Shown here piece by piece: positions 1 through 7,298 of a stretch of 7,992 nt of DNA. Origin of the DNA: an uncultured Traorella sp. (lineage in GTDB: Bacteria; Bacillota_I; Bacilli_A; Erysipelotrichales; Erysipelotrichaceae). The translations under genes were made by a program, and so were the position numbers. The stretch covers positions 1 to 7,992 of the forward strand of contig CAMEUL010000066.1 in NCBI GenBank assembly GCA_945938205.1, written 5' to 3'. The stretch's first letter is position 1; every line of letters starts with the position of its first letter. Under the pieces are notes generated by a model, which made no database searches, was not told the DNA's origin, and worked only from the letters and a program-made list of their open reading frames with translations.

Positions 1-664
1 TTTCCTTAGCTTTTTCATAATTCAGACATTCGCTTGCTTCATTCATTTCAGTTGTCAGTTTGGAAATGACATCATGCGTATCTCCCTTAAGGAAACGTTT
101 GATTTTTTTCACCATATCTTGTTTGACTGAATCTTCAATTTTATATTCACAATATCCCAAGCACTCATGAATGTGGTAGTACAAACATACCTTTTTTGGT
201 AAAGTAGCACATTTCCGTAAAGGAAAAAGTCGATTGAGAAGATCTTTTGTCTGATAGGCTGCTGAAGCATCCGGAAAAGGGCCAAAATACTCTACCTTCT
301 TATCTTTGATATTGCGTACGACAGAAAGCATTGGCGCCTTGTCATTGGTTAATTTCAGATAAGGATAGCTCTTATCATCCATAAACATGATATTGAAACG
401 TGGACGATATTTCTTGATTAGATTAAATTCCAGAAGCAAGGCTTCTTTTTCACTTTCTGTCACGATTGTTTCAAAATCATCGATTTGTGAAACTAGTTTG
501 GTTGTCTTATAGTTATGGGATCCCACAAAATAAGAATGAACACGGTTTTTCAGTTTGATAGCTTTCCCGACATAAATGACTTCACCCTCTTTGTTTTTCA
601 TCAGGTAACAGCCAGGTTTTAATGGAAGCATTTCAAGCTTTTGAGCGATTTTCTTGCTGATCAT
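1..664 (-). CDS. uvrC: UvrABC excinuclease subunit C, N-terminal 221 residues (3' part outside window)
   Basis: UvrC makes the dual incisions of nucleotide excision repair after UvrA/UvrB damage recognition. I translated this partial frame by hand. Residues 13-95 are a GIY-YIG nuclease domain: PGCYLM at 17-22 and IYVGKA at 30-35, with Tyr20, Tyr31, Arg41 and Glu79 at the expected catalytic positions. Four cysteines at 152, 160, 168 and 172, within the segment RKC...KVCLYYHIHECLGYC, match the iron-sulfur cluster region of the family. The UvrB-interacting UVR motif begins near residue 200 (MNEASECLNYEKAKE) and is cut by the window edge; the C-terminal endonuclease half is not visible. The ATG at 662-664 overlaps the mutS2 TGA as ATGA, and a GAAAGG ribosome binding site lies about 9 bases upstream inside mutS2, so translation is probably coupled. 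No damage is seen in the visible part. Confidence 0.96.
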   Translation of the reverse strand, partial: MISKKIAQKLEMLPLKPGCYLMKNKEGEVIYVGKAIKLKNRVHSYFVGSHNYKTTKLVSQIDDFETIVTESEKEALLLEFNLIKKYRPRFNIMFMDDKSYPYLKLTNDKAPMLSVVRNIKDKKVEYFGPFPDASAAYQTKDLLNRLFPLRKCATLPKKVCLYYHIHECLGYCEYKIEDSVKQDMVKKIKRFLKGDTHDVISKLTTEMNEASECLNYEKAKE

Positions 665-2961
665 GATTTTCTGCCTTTCAATGTCACAACAGTGGCTCCT
701 GTGCCCCCTTCACCTTCACCGCCAATGCGAAAACTTTCTACATGTTTGTTTTTCTTGAGATATTCCCAAATTGCACTTCTCAAGGCACCGCTGCCTACAC
801 CATGAATGATGCGAACCACAGACAAACGTTTCAAAATAGCACTGTCCAGATATTTATCGACAATTCCCAAAGCATCTGCAACTCTTTCTCCAATGACATT
901 GCATTCCAGCGACATCGTGGAAGTGGATCTGTTGGAAATGGAAATCTGCTGTTTCTTTTCCTTACGTTTTGCCGTATGTGTACACTCGCTGGGATCCAGT
1001 TTCATTTTCATGCCATTGGCCAATACCAGAAGATATTTTGGCTTAACTTCTAAAACTTCTCCGTAATAATTATATTTTTTGATTAAAACCGAATCATTGG
1101 CCTTGAAGACTTCTTCTTGAGTCTTTTCTTCCTCTTCTTGTTCTTCTTCGAGTTCATTCAGTTCATTTTTTATCTGAAGCAGTTCATGATATTTCACATT
1201 CTCGCTGTTTTTCAAACGTGCAATAATTTCATTGCTCTGATATTTCGCTTCTTCAATGATGAGATCTCTTTCTTCCTTGGCATTTTGAAGGATCGAATCC
1301 TTTTCCTTCTGAAGTTTTTCTTCTTTCTCAAAAAGAAGTTGTTTTTCCTTTTGAACTTCTTCTAACATAAGACGCAGCTGTTCTTCTTTGCGCAGATTTT
1401 CATTCATCAGCTGTGTCAGTTTCTCCATTGTTTTTTCTTCATCAGTTTCATTTTCGTCTTTGATCGTTTTGGCACGTTTTAAAACTGACGCATCCAAGCC
1501 GAAATGAGCTGCAATAGACAAAGCATTGCTGGCACCAGAGATACCTTCCACATACCGATAGGTTGGCTGCATTTTTTCCATGTCAAATTCAACGCTGCTG
1601 GTCAAAACATCTTCCCATTTTCCACCCATGGCTTTCAGTTTGGAATAATGAGTGGAAGCCAATACCATACATCCAATGTCTCTTAATTTTTCTAAAAGAG
1701 CAATTGCAAGAGCTTCCCCTTCTTTAGGATCAGTACCGCTTCCCAGTTCATCCAGAATTACCAGCGAATGAGAAGTGGCTTTTTTAAGGATACGTGCAAG
1801 TTTTGAAATATGCGCGCTAAAAGTGGATAAGGATTGTTCAATGGACTGTTCATCTCCAATATCCACATAAACCGCATCAAACATCGGAATGATGGCTTCA
1901 TCGGCACAAATTGGAAAACCACAGTATGTCATTAACACAAATAAACCAATTGTTTTCATGGTTACTGTCTTTCCACCGGTATTGCTTCCGGTAATTAGAA
2001 GCATTGAATGATCTTTCAGAGAATAAGTGTTGGCTACCACTTTCAATGGATCGATCAAAGGATGACGAGCCCTTTTTATATACAATTTACGATCATTGTC
2101 TAAAACGGCCACACATCCTTGGGTATTCAAACCAAACTGAGCTTTCGCAAAAATGCTGTCCAAAAGCCCTGCTGTTTCACAATTGGCGACAAGAGCATCC
2201 CCCATTTTTTTCACATGCTGGGAACACTCAAAAAGAATTCGTTTGATTTCATCTTGTTCTTCACTTTTCAGTGTCTGCAATTGATTGTTGAGAATCAGAA
2301 GACTTTCCGGTTCCACATAAGCTGTTGCACCTGAAGCACTTTCTCCATGAATGAATCCTCGAATCGTATTCTTTTCTGATGTTTTCACAAGAACGCAAAC
2401 ACGATCATTTCGCATCGTTGTAATGGTATCCGTCAATTTAGAAGCATTTGCCTGTATGAAAGCAGCAGTCTTGGAGGCAATCTCACCATGGATGGATTGA
2501 ATCTTACGGCGAATCCTTTTCAGATTCAAAGAAGCATCATCCATAACCTCATAATTGGGTGAAATACAACGTTCGATCACCTTACAGAAAGACAGATCAA
2601 TGAGCATGGAATCCACAAGTTCCATGATTTCATCTTTTTCTGTTTCACAATGTTTAAAGAAATCAGAAAGCGTCTGGCATCCTTTCATGAACATCGCACA
2701 GTCATATAATTCTTTTTCAGTACAGCAGACATCCTTCTGAGCAATAGCAACTGCTTCCCTTATATCGTGGATTCCTCCAAAAGGAACAGAACCATGATGT
2801 GAAAGAATCTGCATTGCCTGTTTTGTTTGTGAAAGCATACGCTCTATTTTCATACGCTCATAAACAGGTTTCTGATTCAAGACAAGACGTTGTCCCAAAG
2901 AAAACTGTGCATATTGACCGATATTCTTTTTTATGATTTCAAGTTCTAATACATCTTTCAT
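661..2961 (-). CDS. mutS2: MutS2 ATPase with KOW and C-terminal Smr domains
   Basis: A 766-residue MutS2, a MutS paralogue without the mismatch-binding domain. In Bacillus subtilis MutS2 acts on collided ribosomes; in other species it has been linked to suppression of recombination. In order: core/clamp region 1-300; ABC-type ATPase about 315-500 with Walker A GSNTGGKT (325-332), SLSTFSAH (377-384), Walker B VILDE (401-405) and switch His438 in STHYSKLK; long charged coiled coil about 503-617 ending in a Glu-rich run; KOW-like barrel about 619-660; Smr domain about 684-766 with HGVGSGALR (720-728). The Smr motif usually read as LDLRG is here ECNVIG (686-691), so Asp-Leu-Arg is replaced by Asn-Val-Ile while the frame stays intact. 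Start chosen at ATG 2959-2961: an AGGA site lies 7 bases upstream and the cvpA stop one base away. Length is typical of the family. Confidence 0.97.
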   Translation of the reverse strand: MKDVLELEIIKKNIGQYAQFSLGQRLVLNQKPVYERMKIERMLSQTKQAMQILSHHGSVPFGGIHDIREAVAIAQKDVCCTEKELYDCAMFMKGCQTLSDFFKHCETEKDEIMELVDSMLIDLSFCKVIERCISPNYEVMDDASLNLKRIRRKIQSIHGEIASKTAAFIQANASKLTDTITTMRNDRVCVLVKTSEKNTIRGFIHGESASGATAYVEPESLLILNNQLQTLKSEEQDEIKRILFECSQHVKKMGDALVANCETAGLLDSIFAKAQFGLNTQGCVAVLDNDRKLYIKRARHPLIDPLKVVANTYSLKDHSMLLITGSNTGGKTVTMKTIGLFVLMTYCGFPICADEAIIPMFDAVYVDIGDEQSIEQSLSTFSAHISKLARILKKATSHSLVILDELGSGTDPKEGEALAIALLEKLRDIGCMVLASTHYSKLKAMGGKWEDVLTSSVEFDMEKMQPTYRYVEGISGASNALSIAAHFGLDASVLKRAKTIKDENETDEEKTMEKLTQLMNENLRKEEQLRLMLEEVQKEKQLLFEKEEKLQKEKDSILQNAKEERDLIIEEAKYQSNEIIARLKNSENVKYHELLQIKNELNELEEEQEEEEKTQEEVFKANDSVLIKKYNYYGEVLEVKPKYLLVLANGMKMKLDPSECTHTAKRKEKKQQISISNRSTSTMSLECNVIGERVADALGIVDKYLDSAILKRLSVVRIIHGVGSGALRSAIWEYLKKNKHVESFRIGGEGEGGTGATVVTLKGRKS

Positions 2962-2962
2962 T

Positions 2963-3622
2963 TTATTTTCCTATTTCTTTCAAAAAATTCTGAATTTCTT
3001 CATCACTGTAACCCTGCTGAATCAAAAATCTTTTCATTTCCTCTACATTGGTTTCATTCAGCAGGTGAATATTTCCTAGATCAAACTGATGGATCATCTC
3101 TTTCCCCGCCACAAAAAGTTTATCCTGCAACATTTCAACGGAAGAAAAGAAAGATGAATCAATGACTTCCTGACCATTTTTGATCAATGGAGTATGCAGA
3201 ACAAACAATAAGGCAAAGGATAACAAAACCATTTCAACAACACCCAGCAAAGCACCCATCAAGGCATTAGCAAAAGAAATGACAGGAAGTTCTTTTACCA
3301 GTAGTATAATAGGTTTCAATAAAAACAAAAGAATGCTCACACCTACCACCAATATAGCAAAGATCAGCAGCTGATTAGCATACTGATAGAAAAAATCTGC
3401 CAGCATGCTTTCCTGATAAGGAGCATACTCTTTTGGCAATATATGAAATGATTTCGATAAAAGCGGTGCCACTTTCCACGAAAGCAAAACGACAACAACA
3501 AAAGAAAACAGACTTAATATTTTCGATAAAAAACCTTTTCGATAGCCCATATATATTAACAAAAGGGCTAGGATACATAATATAGGATTGACCAGTTGAA
3601 TCATGACACTGGAGAAAACCAT
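2963..3622 (-). CDS. cvpA: CvpA family membrane protein
   Basis: A 219-residue CvpA-family integral membrane protein. The family is named after E. coli CvpA, needed for colicin V production; in Bacillota the orthologue (YshB in B. subtilis) is a conserved neighbour of mutS2 and its biochemical role is not established. Four hydrophobic segments are visible at about 8-28, 31-53, 82-106 and 118-143. Family-typical motifs are GYRKGFLSK after the first helix and NALMGALLG at 119-127 in the fourth. The C-terminal 75 residues are soluble and charged, ending in a predicted helix (SDEEIQNFLKEIGK). The ATG at 3620-3622 has a strong AGAGGTGA ribosome binding site immediately upstream, which favours it over Met7. 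It is the first gene of the cvpA-mutS2-uvrC run and is divergent from rnhC. Confidence 0.92.
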   Translation of the reverse strand: MVFSSVMIQLVNPILCILALLLIYMGYRKGFLSKILSLFSFVVVVLLSWKVAPLLSKSFHILPKEYAPYQESMLADFFYQYANQLLIFAILVVGVSILLFLLKPIILLVKELPVISFANALMGALLGVVEMVLLSFALLFVLHTPLIKNGQEVIDSSFFSSVEMLQDKLFVAGKEMIHQFDLGNIHLLNETNVEEMKRFLIQQGYSDEEIQNFLKEIGK

Positions 3623-3639
3623 AAAATCACCTCTTCCCT

Positions 3640-3668
3640 ATTTTAATGCATCTGTGCAACGAATGCAA
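3640..3668 (-). promoter_or_regulatory. Candidate sigma-A promoter for cvpA-mutS2-uvrC
   Basis: Reading leftward, TTGCAT (3668-3663) and TAAAAT (3645-3640) are separated by 17 bases. The -10 is five of six to consensus and the -35 keeps only TTG. Transcription would start near 3633, right at the AGAGGTGA ribosome binding site, giving a leader of only about 11 bases. That is unusually short, so a promoter further upstream remains possible. Confidence 0.35.
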
Positions 3669-3682
3669 ATATGTGGTAAAAT
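3653..3682 (+). promoter_or_regulatory. Extended -10 promoter for rnhC
   Basis: TGGTAAAAT at 3674-3682 is a TGN extended -10 element with five of six bases in the hexamer. The best -35 match is TGTGCA at 3653-3658 with an 18-base spacer, which is weak, as is common for extended -10 promoters. Six bases separate the hexamer from the rnhC ATG, so the start of transcription is predicted at or beside the start codon. Confidence 0.5.
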
Positions 3683-3688
3683 AGTTCC

Positions 3689-4528
3689 ATGAAGACACTA
3701 TCTATTCAAATGAACCAACAACAGATCGATGAACTAAGAAAAAAGTTCAAACCATATATCACAGACAAAAAGATTCCTTATGCTCTTTTTCAGATCAAAT
3801 TAAGTGACTGTACCATTACCGCATATGAATCTATGAAAGTTGTATATCAGGGTGAAGAACTCGATCTTTACGTACCACAAAACAAAGACAATTATCCACA
3901 GGCAGGCAGTGATGAAGTTGGATGCGGCGATTATTTTGGGCCAGTCGTAGTATGCGCCTGCCTATTGGAAGAAAAGGATATTGAATTATTGAATCAATTT
4001 AATATCAAGGATAGCAAGCAATTAACAGACAAAATGATTTTGGATACTGTCCCTCATATTATTGATTCCATTTCTCATTCTATTCTGATCCTCGATACAG
4101 CGAAATACAATCAGATCCATAAAACGAACAATTTGAACCAGATCAAAGCAAAGCTTCATAATCAGGCTTATGTTCATCTGAAAAAGAAAGTGGGTTCTCT
4201 TCCTTCTTTGTCCGTCGTCGATCAGTTTGCACCTGAAAAGAATTATTATCAATATCTGAGTGGTGAAAAAGAAATTATTCGTGGTCTCACTTTTGAAACA
4301 AAGGCAGAAAGCAAATACTTAGCCGTTGCGGTTGCCAGTATGATAGCCCGTTATGCCTTTTTAAAAGCCTGGGAAAAGATGGAAGAGTATTATGAATGTT
4401 CTATCCCAAAAGGAGCCGGAAGCAGTGTAGATGCTTTTGCGCAAGAATTTGTAAACCAGCATGGTCTGCAAGAACTTGAGCGGATTGCGAAGATGCATTT
4501 CAAAAATACTGATAAACTGAACATTTAA
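3689..4528 (+). CDS. rnhC: Ribonuclease HIII
   Basis: A 279-residue RNase HIII, which cuts the RNA strand of RNA-DNA hybrids and helps clear R-loops and RNA primers in Bacillota. Residues 1-60 are the TBP-like substrate-binding domain typical of HIII and absent from HII (CTITAYESMKVVYQGEE at 41-57). The catalytic domain follows, with the DEDE set at Asp75 and Glu76 (SDEVGCGDYFGP), Asp178 (SVVDQF) and Glu207 (TKAESKYLAVAVASMIARY); IKDSKQL at 106-112 is also typical. The length is close to the usual size of the family. An in-frame stop at 3677-3679 rules out a longer protein. No Shine-Dalgarno site precedes the ATG, and the next Met (residue 8) has none either and would cut into the N-terminal strand, so ATG 3689 is preferred. 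It is divergent from cvpA and convergent with the deaminase gene. Confidence 0.97.
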   Translation: MKTLSIQMNQQQIDELRKKFKPYITDKKIPYALFQIKLSDCTITAYESMKVVYQGEELDLYVPQNKDNYPQAGSDEVGCGDYFGPVVVCACLLEEKDIELLNQFNIKDSKQLTDKMILDTVPHIIDSISHSILILDTAKYNQIHKTNNLNQIKAKLHNQAYVHLKKKVGSLPSLSVVDQFAPEKNYYQYLSGEKEIIRGLTFETKAESKYLAVAVASMIARYAFLKAWEKMEEYYECSIPKGAGSSVDAFAQEFVNQHGLQELERIAKMHFKNTDKLNI

Positions 4529-4549
4529 CTGATTGAATCAATGTAATGC

Positions 4550-4575
4550 AAGAACTCTGTGAAAGGCGTTCTTTT
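4550..4575 (+). terminator. Possible weak terminator just after rnhC
   Basis: AAGAAC (4550-4555) pairs with GTTCTT (4568-4573) across 12 bases that can add a CT/AG pair, and the descending arm runs into TTTT. It lies 22 bases after the rnhC stop. The stem is short, so this is at best a first weak stop ahead of the stronger hairpin at 4589. Confidence 0.35.
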
Positions 4576-4588
4576 AACATCAAACAAA

Positions 4589-4617
4589 GCATCCATATCA
4601 ATCATTGATATAGATGC
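4589..4617. terminator. Bidirectional hairpin terminator between convergent genes
   Basis: GCATC (4589-4593) pairs with GATGC (4613-4617). After one C/A mismatch, ATATCA (4595-4600) pairs with TGATAT (4606-4611) around a five-base loop. On the plus strand TTTTATTTC follows after four bases. On the minus strand TTTGTTTG follows directly. The position between the ends of rnhC and the deaminase gene fits termination from both sides. Confidence 0.72.
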
Positions 4618-4623
4618 GAACTT

Positions 4624-5100
4624 TTATTTCTTAGTGACAGTGACTTCTAAAGCATGGTCCAGTTGAACAAGTTCTATACCGGCAGCCTGCAACATTTTCT
4701 TGCTGGCTTTTACACCATCCGTATCCGCATATTTGTCACATTCGTAAACAATTCGTTTGATCCCACTCTGAATAATGGCCTTGGCACATTCATTACATGG
4801 GAAAAGAGATACATAAATGGTGCATCCTCGACAGCTTTGATTGCAGTTTAAAATGGCATTGAGTTCCGCATGAACCACATAAGGATACTTGGTATCATTG
4901 CTTTTTCCTTCTCTTGCCCAAGGAAACACATCATCATCGCAGCCAAATGGAAAACCATTGTATCCAATACCAACAACACGGTGCTGTTCATTGACAATGG
5001 CTGCACCTACCTGTGTGCTTGGATCCTTGGAACGCATTGCAGACAGATGTGCCAGTCCCATAAAATAATCATCCCAAGTCAATACATTATTTCTCTTCAT
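4624..5100 (-). CDS. Deoxycytidylate (dCMP) deaminase family protein
   Basis: A 158-residue zinc-dependent deaminase of the dCMP deaminase type (ComEB/DCTD group), predicted to convert dCMP to dUMP and so feed dTMP synthesis. With the start used here, the zinc site is His77-Ala-Glu79 (VVHAELNAIL) plus PCNEC at 101-105, giving His77, Cys102 and Cys105 as ligands and Glu79 as the proton shuttle. RSKDPSTQVGAAIV (23-36) and GIGYNGFP (44-51) are characteristic of dCMP deaminases rather than cytidine or tRNA adenosine deaminases. A GTG at 5113-5115 would add five residues, but it lies within the ribosome binding site GGAGGA (5108-5113), which is 7 bases before ATG 5098-5100, so the ATG is chosen. 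The start overlaps the rhomboid gene by 14 bases. Last gene of its operon. Substrate is by motif only. Confidence 0.9.
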   Translation of the reverse strand: MKRNNVLTWDDYFMGLAHLSAMRSKDPSTQVGAAIVNEQHRVVGIGYNGFPFGCDDDVFPWAREGKSNDTKYPYVVHAELNAILNCNQSCRGCTIYVSLFPCNECAKAIIQSGIKRIVYECDKYADTDGVKASKKMLQAAGIELVQLDHALEVTVTKK

Positions 5101-6382
5101 AATCGGTTCCTCCACCCATGATCAATGTTAAATATTCTTTATAACCTTCTTCTCCCTGTCGTTCCAGTTGTGCATCATAACGATCCAAAAGATAATCACC
5201 ATATGCATTCAGGTGAAACTGTTTCACACTTTTCACAATTCTTGCATCGGTGCCACCATAAACTGGCATCACACGTATAATCAGCTGTGAACTGATCAGA
5301 CATCCTATTACGATGGAACCTAAAGCCAGTAATGCATGTTTTTTCAAACTTTCAAGTTTTTTGCTTTCAGAATAATAAACACCTAAAGCAAGTCCACAGA
5401 CAAATCCACCGGCATGACCTAAGAAAGAGATTCCTGGCATCATTGATATCAGAAAGTTCATCATCATCATTGTAAGAAAATTACTGAGAATTCGAGGATT
5501 ACGATAATATCCTTCAGAGAATAACATAACCGTATATACACCTAAAAGTCCAAACAGACCACCACTGAGTCCTAACGACACAATATTCTGATCTCCAACC
5601 AAAACAAACAGGTTTCCAACCACAATGGATGCCAGTAAAGTGATCAGATAATGCTTTCTTCCCATTTTCTTTTCCAAAGTCATTCCAAGTGAGAAAAAAG
5701 CAAACATGTTCATCATGATATGCCATAAATCAACATGAACAAATCCTGCTGTCAATAAACGCCAGTATTCATAAGCACCAACAACGTTCATTTTATAGTA
5801 GGCACCACATAAAATTGCGGATGTGACCGAATCCTTAACCAAAAGAGTGACTAGAAACTGCACGACAAACATCGCAATACAAATGCCTGCAATGATCATG
5901 GTCATTTTTGGATAGGTTCCTTCTTTTTTCATTTGTGAAATAAATTCACTGCGCATTTTCTGTTGTATAACTTTTCCAAGTTTTCTTTGTTCTGCTGCCA
6001 CATTATTAACGGTACGAACAACACTTTCAATTCCAGGAAAAATCTGAATCAGTGAAGGATCTACCTGATTTTCCAGAATTCTTATTTGAGTGATCTTCTC
6101 CAAAGAGAAATTTTCACTGGTTGGATGGGTATTTAAAATCAGACACTGTGGAGACTTTGTGAATGTTGTTAAAAGTGCACGGTAAACCGCACCGAAGGAT
6201 GACCCCATGATATTGTCTCGAGTATAAGGATCCTGCGTAATACAGATCAGTGAATAGGGATTTTTGAGATTTACCAGCCAGTAATCCTGTGTGGACAGGC
6301 CCTTGATATTCACGATCTGATAATCATATTTATTGACAAGAAAAGTCAGCAATTGAAGACCATAAATCTGTTTTTCTGCCAT
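5087..6382 (-). CDS. Rhomboid family intramembrane serine protease, GluP/YqgP-like
   Basis: A 431-residue rhomboid, a membrane-embedded serine protease that cuts transmembrane substrates. Residues 1-158 are soluble, presumably cytosolic, and carry no motif I recognise. Helices are visible at about 160-182, 218-235, 243-262, 270-289, 301-316, 319-337 and 350-370, that is a six-helix core plus a seventh, as in B. subtilis GluP. The catalytic serine is Ser273 in GLSGGLFG and the catalytic histidine is His323 in LGHAGGF; the HVDLWHIMMN segment supplies His216, His221 and Asn225 of the oxyanion/loop region. The C-terminal 60 residues are charged and too short for the full TPR repeats of GluP. A GGGAGG site lies 6 to 7 bases before the ATG and inside the end of rluD; one base separates the genes. 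Active site looks complete. Natural substrate unknown. Confidence 0.93.
   Translation of the reverse strand: MAEKQIYGLQLLTFLVNKYDYQIVNIKGLSTQDYWLVNLKNPYSLICITQDPYTRDNIMGSSFGAVYRALLTTFTKSPQCLILNTHPTSENFSLEKITQIRILENQVDPSLIQIFPGIESVVRTVNNVAAEQRKLGKVIQQKMRSEFISQMKKEGTYPKMTMIIAGICIAMFVVQFLVTLLVKDSVTSAILCGAYYKMNVVGAYEYWRLLTAGFVHVDLWHIMMNMFAFFSLGMTLEKKMGRKHYLITLLASIVVGNLFVLVGDQNIVSLGLSGGLFGLLGVYTVMLFSEGYYRNPRILSNFLTMMMMNFLISMMPGISFLGHAGGFVCGLALGVYYSESKKLESLKKHALLALGSIVIGCLISSQLIIRVMPVYGGTDARIVKSVKQFHLNAYGDYLLDRYDAQLERQGEEGYKEYLTLIMGGGTDYEEK
5108..5113 (-). promoter_or_regulatory. Ribosome binding site fixing the deaminase start
   Basis: GGAGGA read leftward, 7 bases before ATG 5098-5100 and inside the last codons of the rhomboid gene. 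It decides between the internal ATG and the upstream in-frame GTG, which overlaps this site. Confidence 0.8.
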
Positions 6383-6383
6383 G

Positions 6384-7298
6384 TCAAACCTCCCTGCTTC
6401 TTAAATCATTCAGTATTTCTTCAAACTGTAATGGAAGTTTTGCTTCTACGACCATCTTCTCTTGCGTACTTGGGTGCACAAAGGTCAATTCATGAGCGTG
6501 GAGAAGCTGTCCGTTACAATTCATTGTTTTTCGGTAAGAATATTTTGGATCACCAACGACCGGATGCCCAATATACTGCATATGAACACGAATCTGATGA
6601 GTTCTTCCTGTTTCCAAAGAACATTCTACCAATGTATATTCCTTAAAGCGCTCAATCACTTTAAAATGCGTCACAGCATGCTTTGAATTTTTGGCAATCA
6701 CACACATTTTCTGACGGTCTTTAGGATCACGTCCAATAGGTGCATCGATCGTTCCAAAATCATGAGCTATCACTCCATGCACCAAAGCATAATATTTTCT
6801 GGAAACCGATTTATCCTTCAGCTGATTGGCCAATGACTCATGTGCTTTATCATTTTTCGCAACGATCAGTAATCCCGTTGTATCTTTGTCAATACGATGA
6901 ACAATACCCGGACGCATGACACCATTGATTCCAGATAGGTCTTTACAGTGATAAAGAAGGCCATTCACCAACGTATCCTTTTGGCTTCCACTTGTTGGAT
7001 GAACGATCATCCCTTTTGGTTTATTGATGACAATCACATCTTCATCTTCATAGACGACATCCAAATGAAGATCTTGAGGTTCAAGATCCAATTCTGTTTC
7101 ATCTTCATATTCAATCACGATATGATCATTTTCTTTCACTTTAGTATTTGGTTTACAGGGACTGCCATTCAAAAGGATACATTCTTTTTCCATTAATATT
7201 TGAACATAGGAACGTGAAAGATCCTCCAGCTTTGAAATAACTTTATCTGCTCTTTCATTGGCACATTCCTGAGGAACGATCCATTCGTTATGCTTCAT
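6384..7298 (-). CDS. rluD: RluA/RluD family 23S rRNA-type pseudouridine synthase
   Basis: A 304-residue pseudouridine synthase of the RluA family, most like RluD, which isomerises uridines in helix 69 of 23S rRNA. Residues about 13-66 form an S4 RNA-binding domain (ERADKVISKLEDLSRSYVQ, ILLNGSPCKPNTKVKENDHI). The catalytic domain has NKPKGMIVHP (92-101), HRIDKDTTGLLIVAK (134-148) with catalytic Asp137, and GRTHQIRVHMQYIGHPVVGD (231-250). Two ATGs lie close together: 7302-7304 and 7296-7298. The AAAGAGG ribosome binding site (7307-7313) is only 2 bases from the first but 8 from the second, so the second is chosen; the first would add Met-Ile. It overlaps the lspA end by 11 bases. lspA-rluD pairing is conserved across Bacillota. 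Exact rRNA target is inferred from family only. Confidence 0.95.
   Translation of the reverse strand: MKHNEWIVPQECANERADKVISKLEDLSRSYVQILMEKECILLNGSPCKPNTKVKENDHIVIEYEDETELDLEPQDLHLDVVYEDEDVIVINKPKGMIVHPTSGSQKDTLVNGLLYHCKDLSGINGVMRPGIVHRIDKDTTGLLIVAKNDKAHESLANQLKDKSVSRKYYALVHGVIAHDFGTIDAPIGRDPKDRQKMCVIAKNSKHAVTHFKVIERFKEYTLVECSLETGRTHQIRVHMQYIGHPVVGDPKYSYRKTMNCNGQLLHAHELTFVHPSTQEKMVVEAKLPLQFEEILNDLRSREV

Noticed and set aside
892..900. A frameshift or sequencing error as the cause of the missing DLR in MutS2
   Set aside because: The residues on both sides align with the family in the same frame, and the replacement is one-for-one in length.
1117..1365. Plus-strand frame rich in Phe and Leu that looks like a membrane peptide
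   Set aside because: It is the complement of the Glu/Lys-rich coiled coil of MutS2; GAA/AAG codons read backwards give Phe/Leu runs.
5113..5115. GTG as the start of the dCMP deaminase
   Set aside because: It overlaps the GGAGGA ribosome binding site that serves the ATG at 5098-5100, and has no good site of its own.
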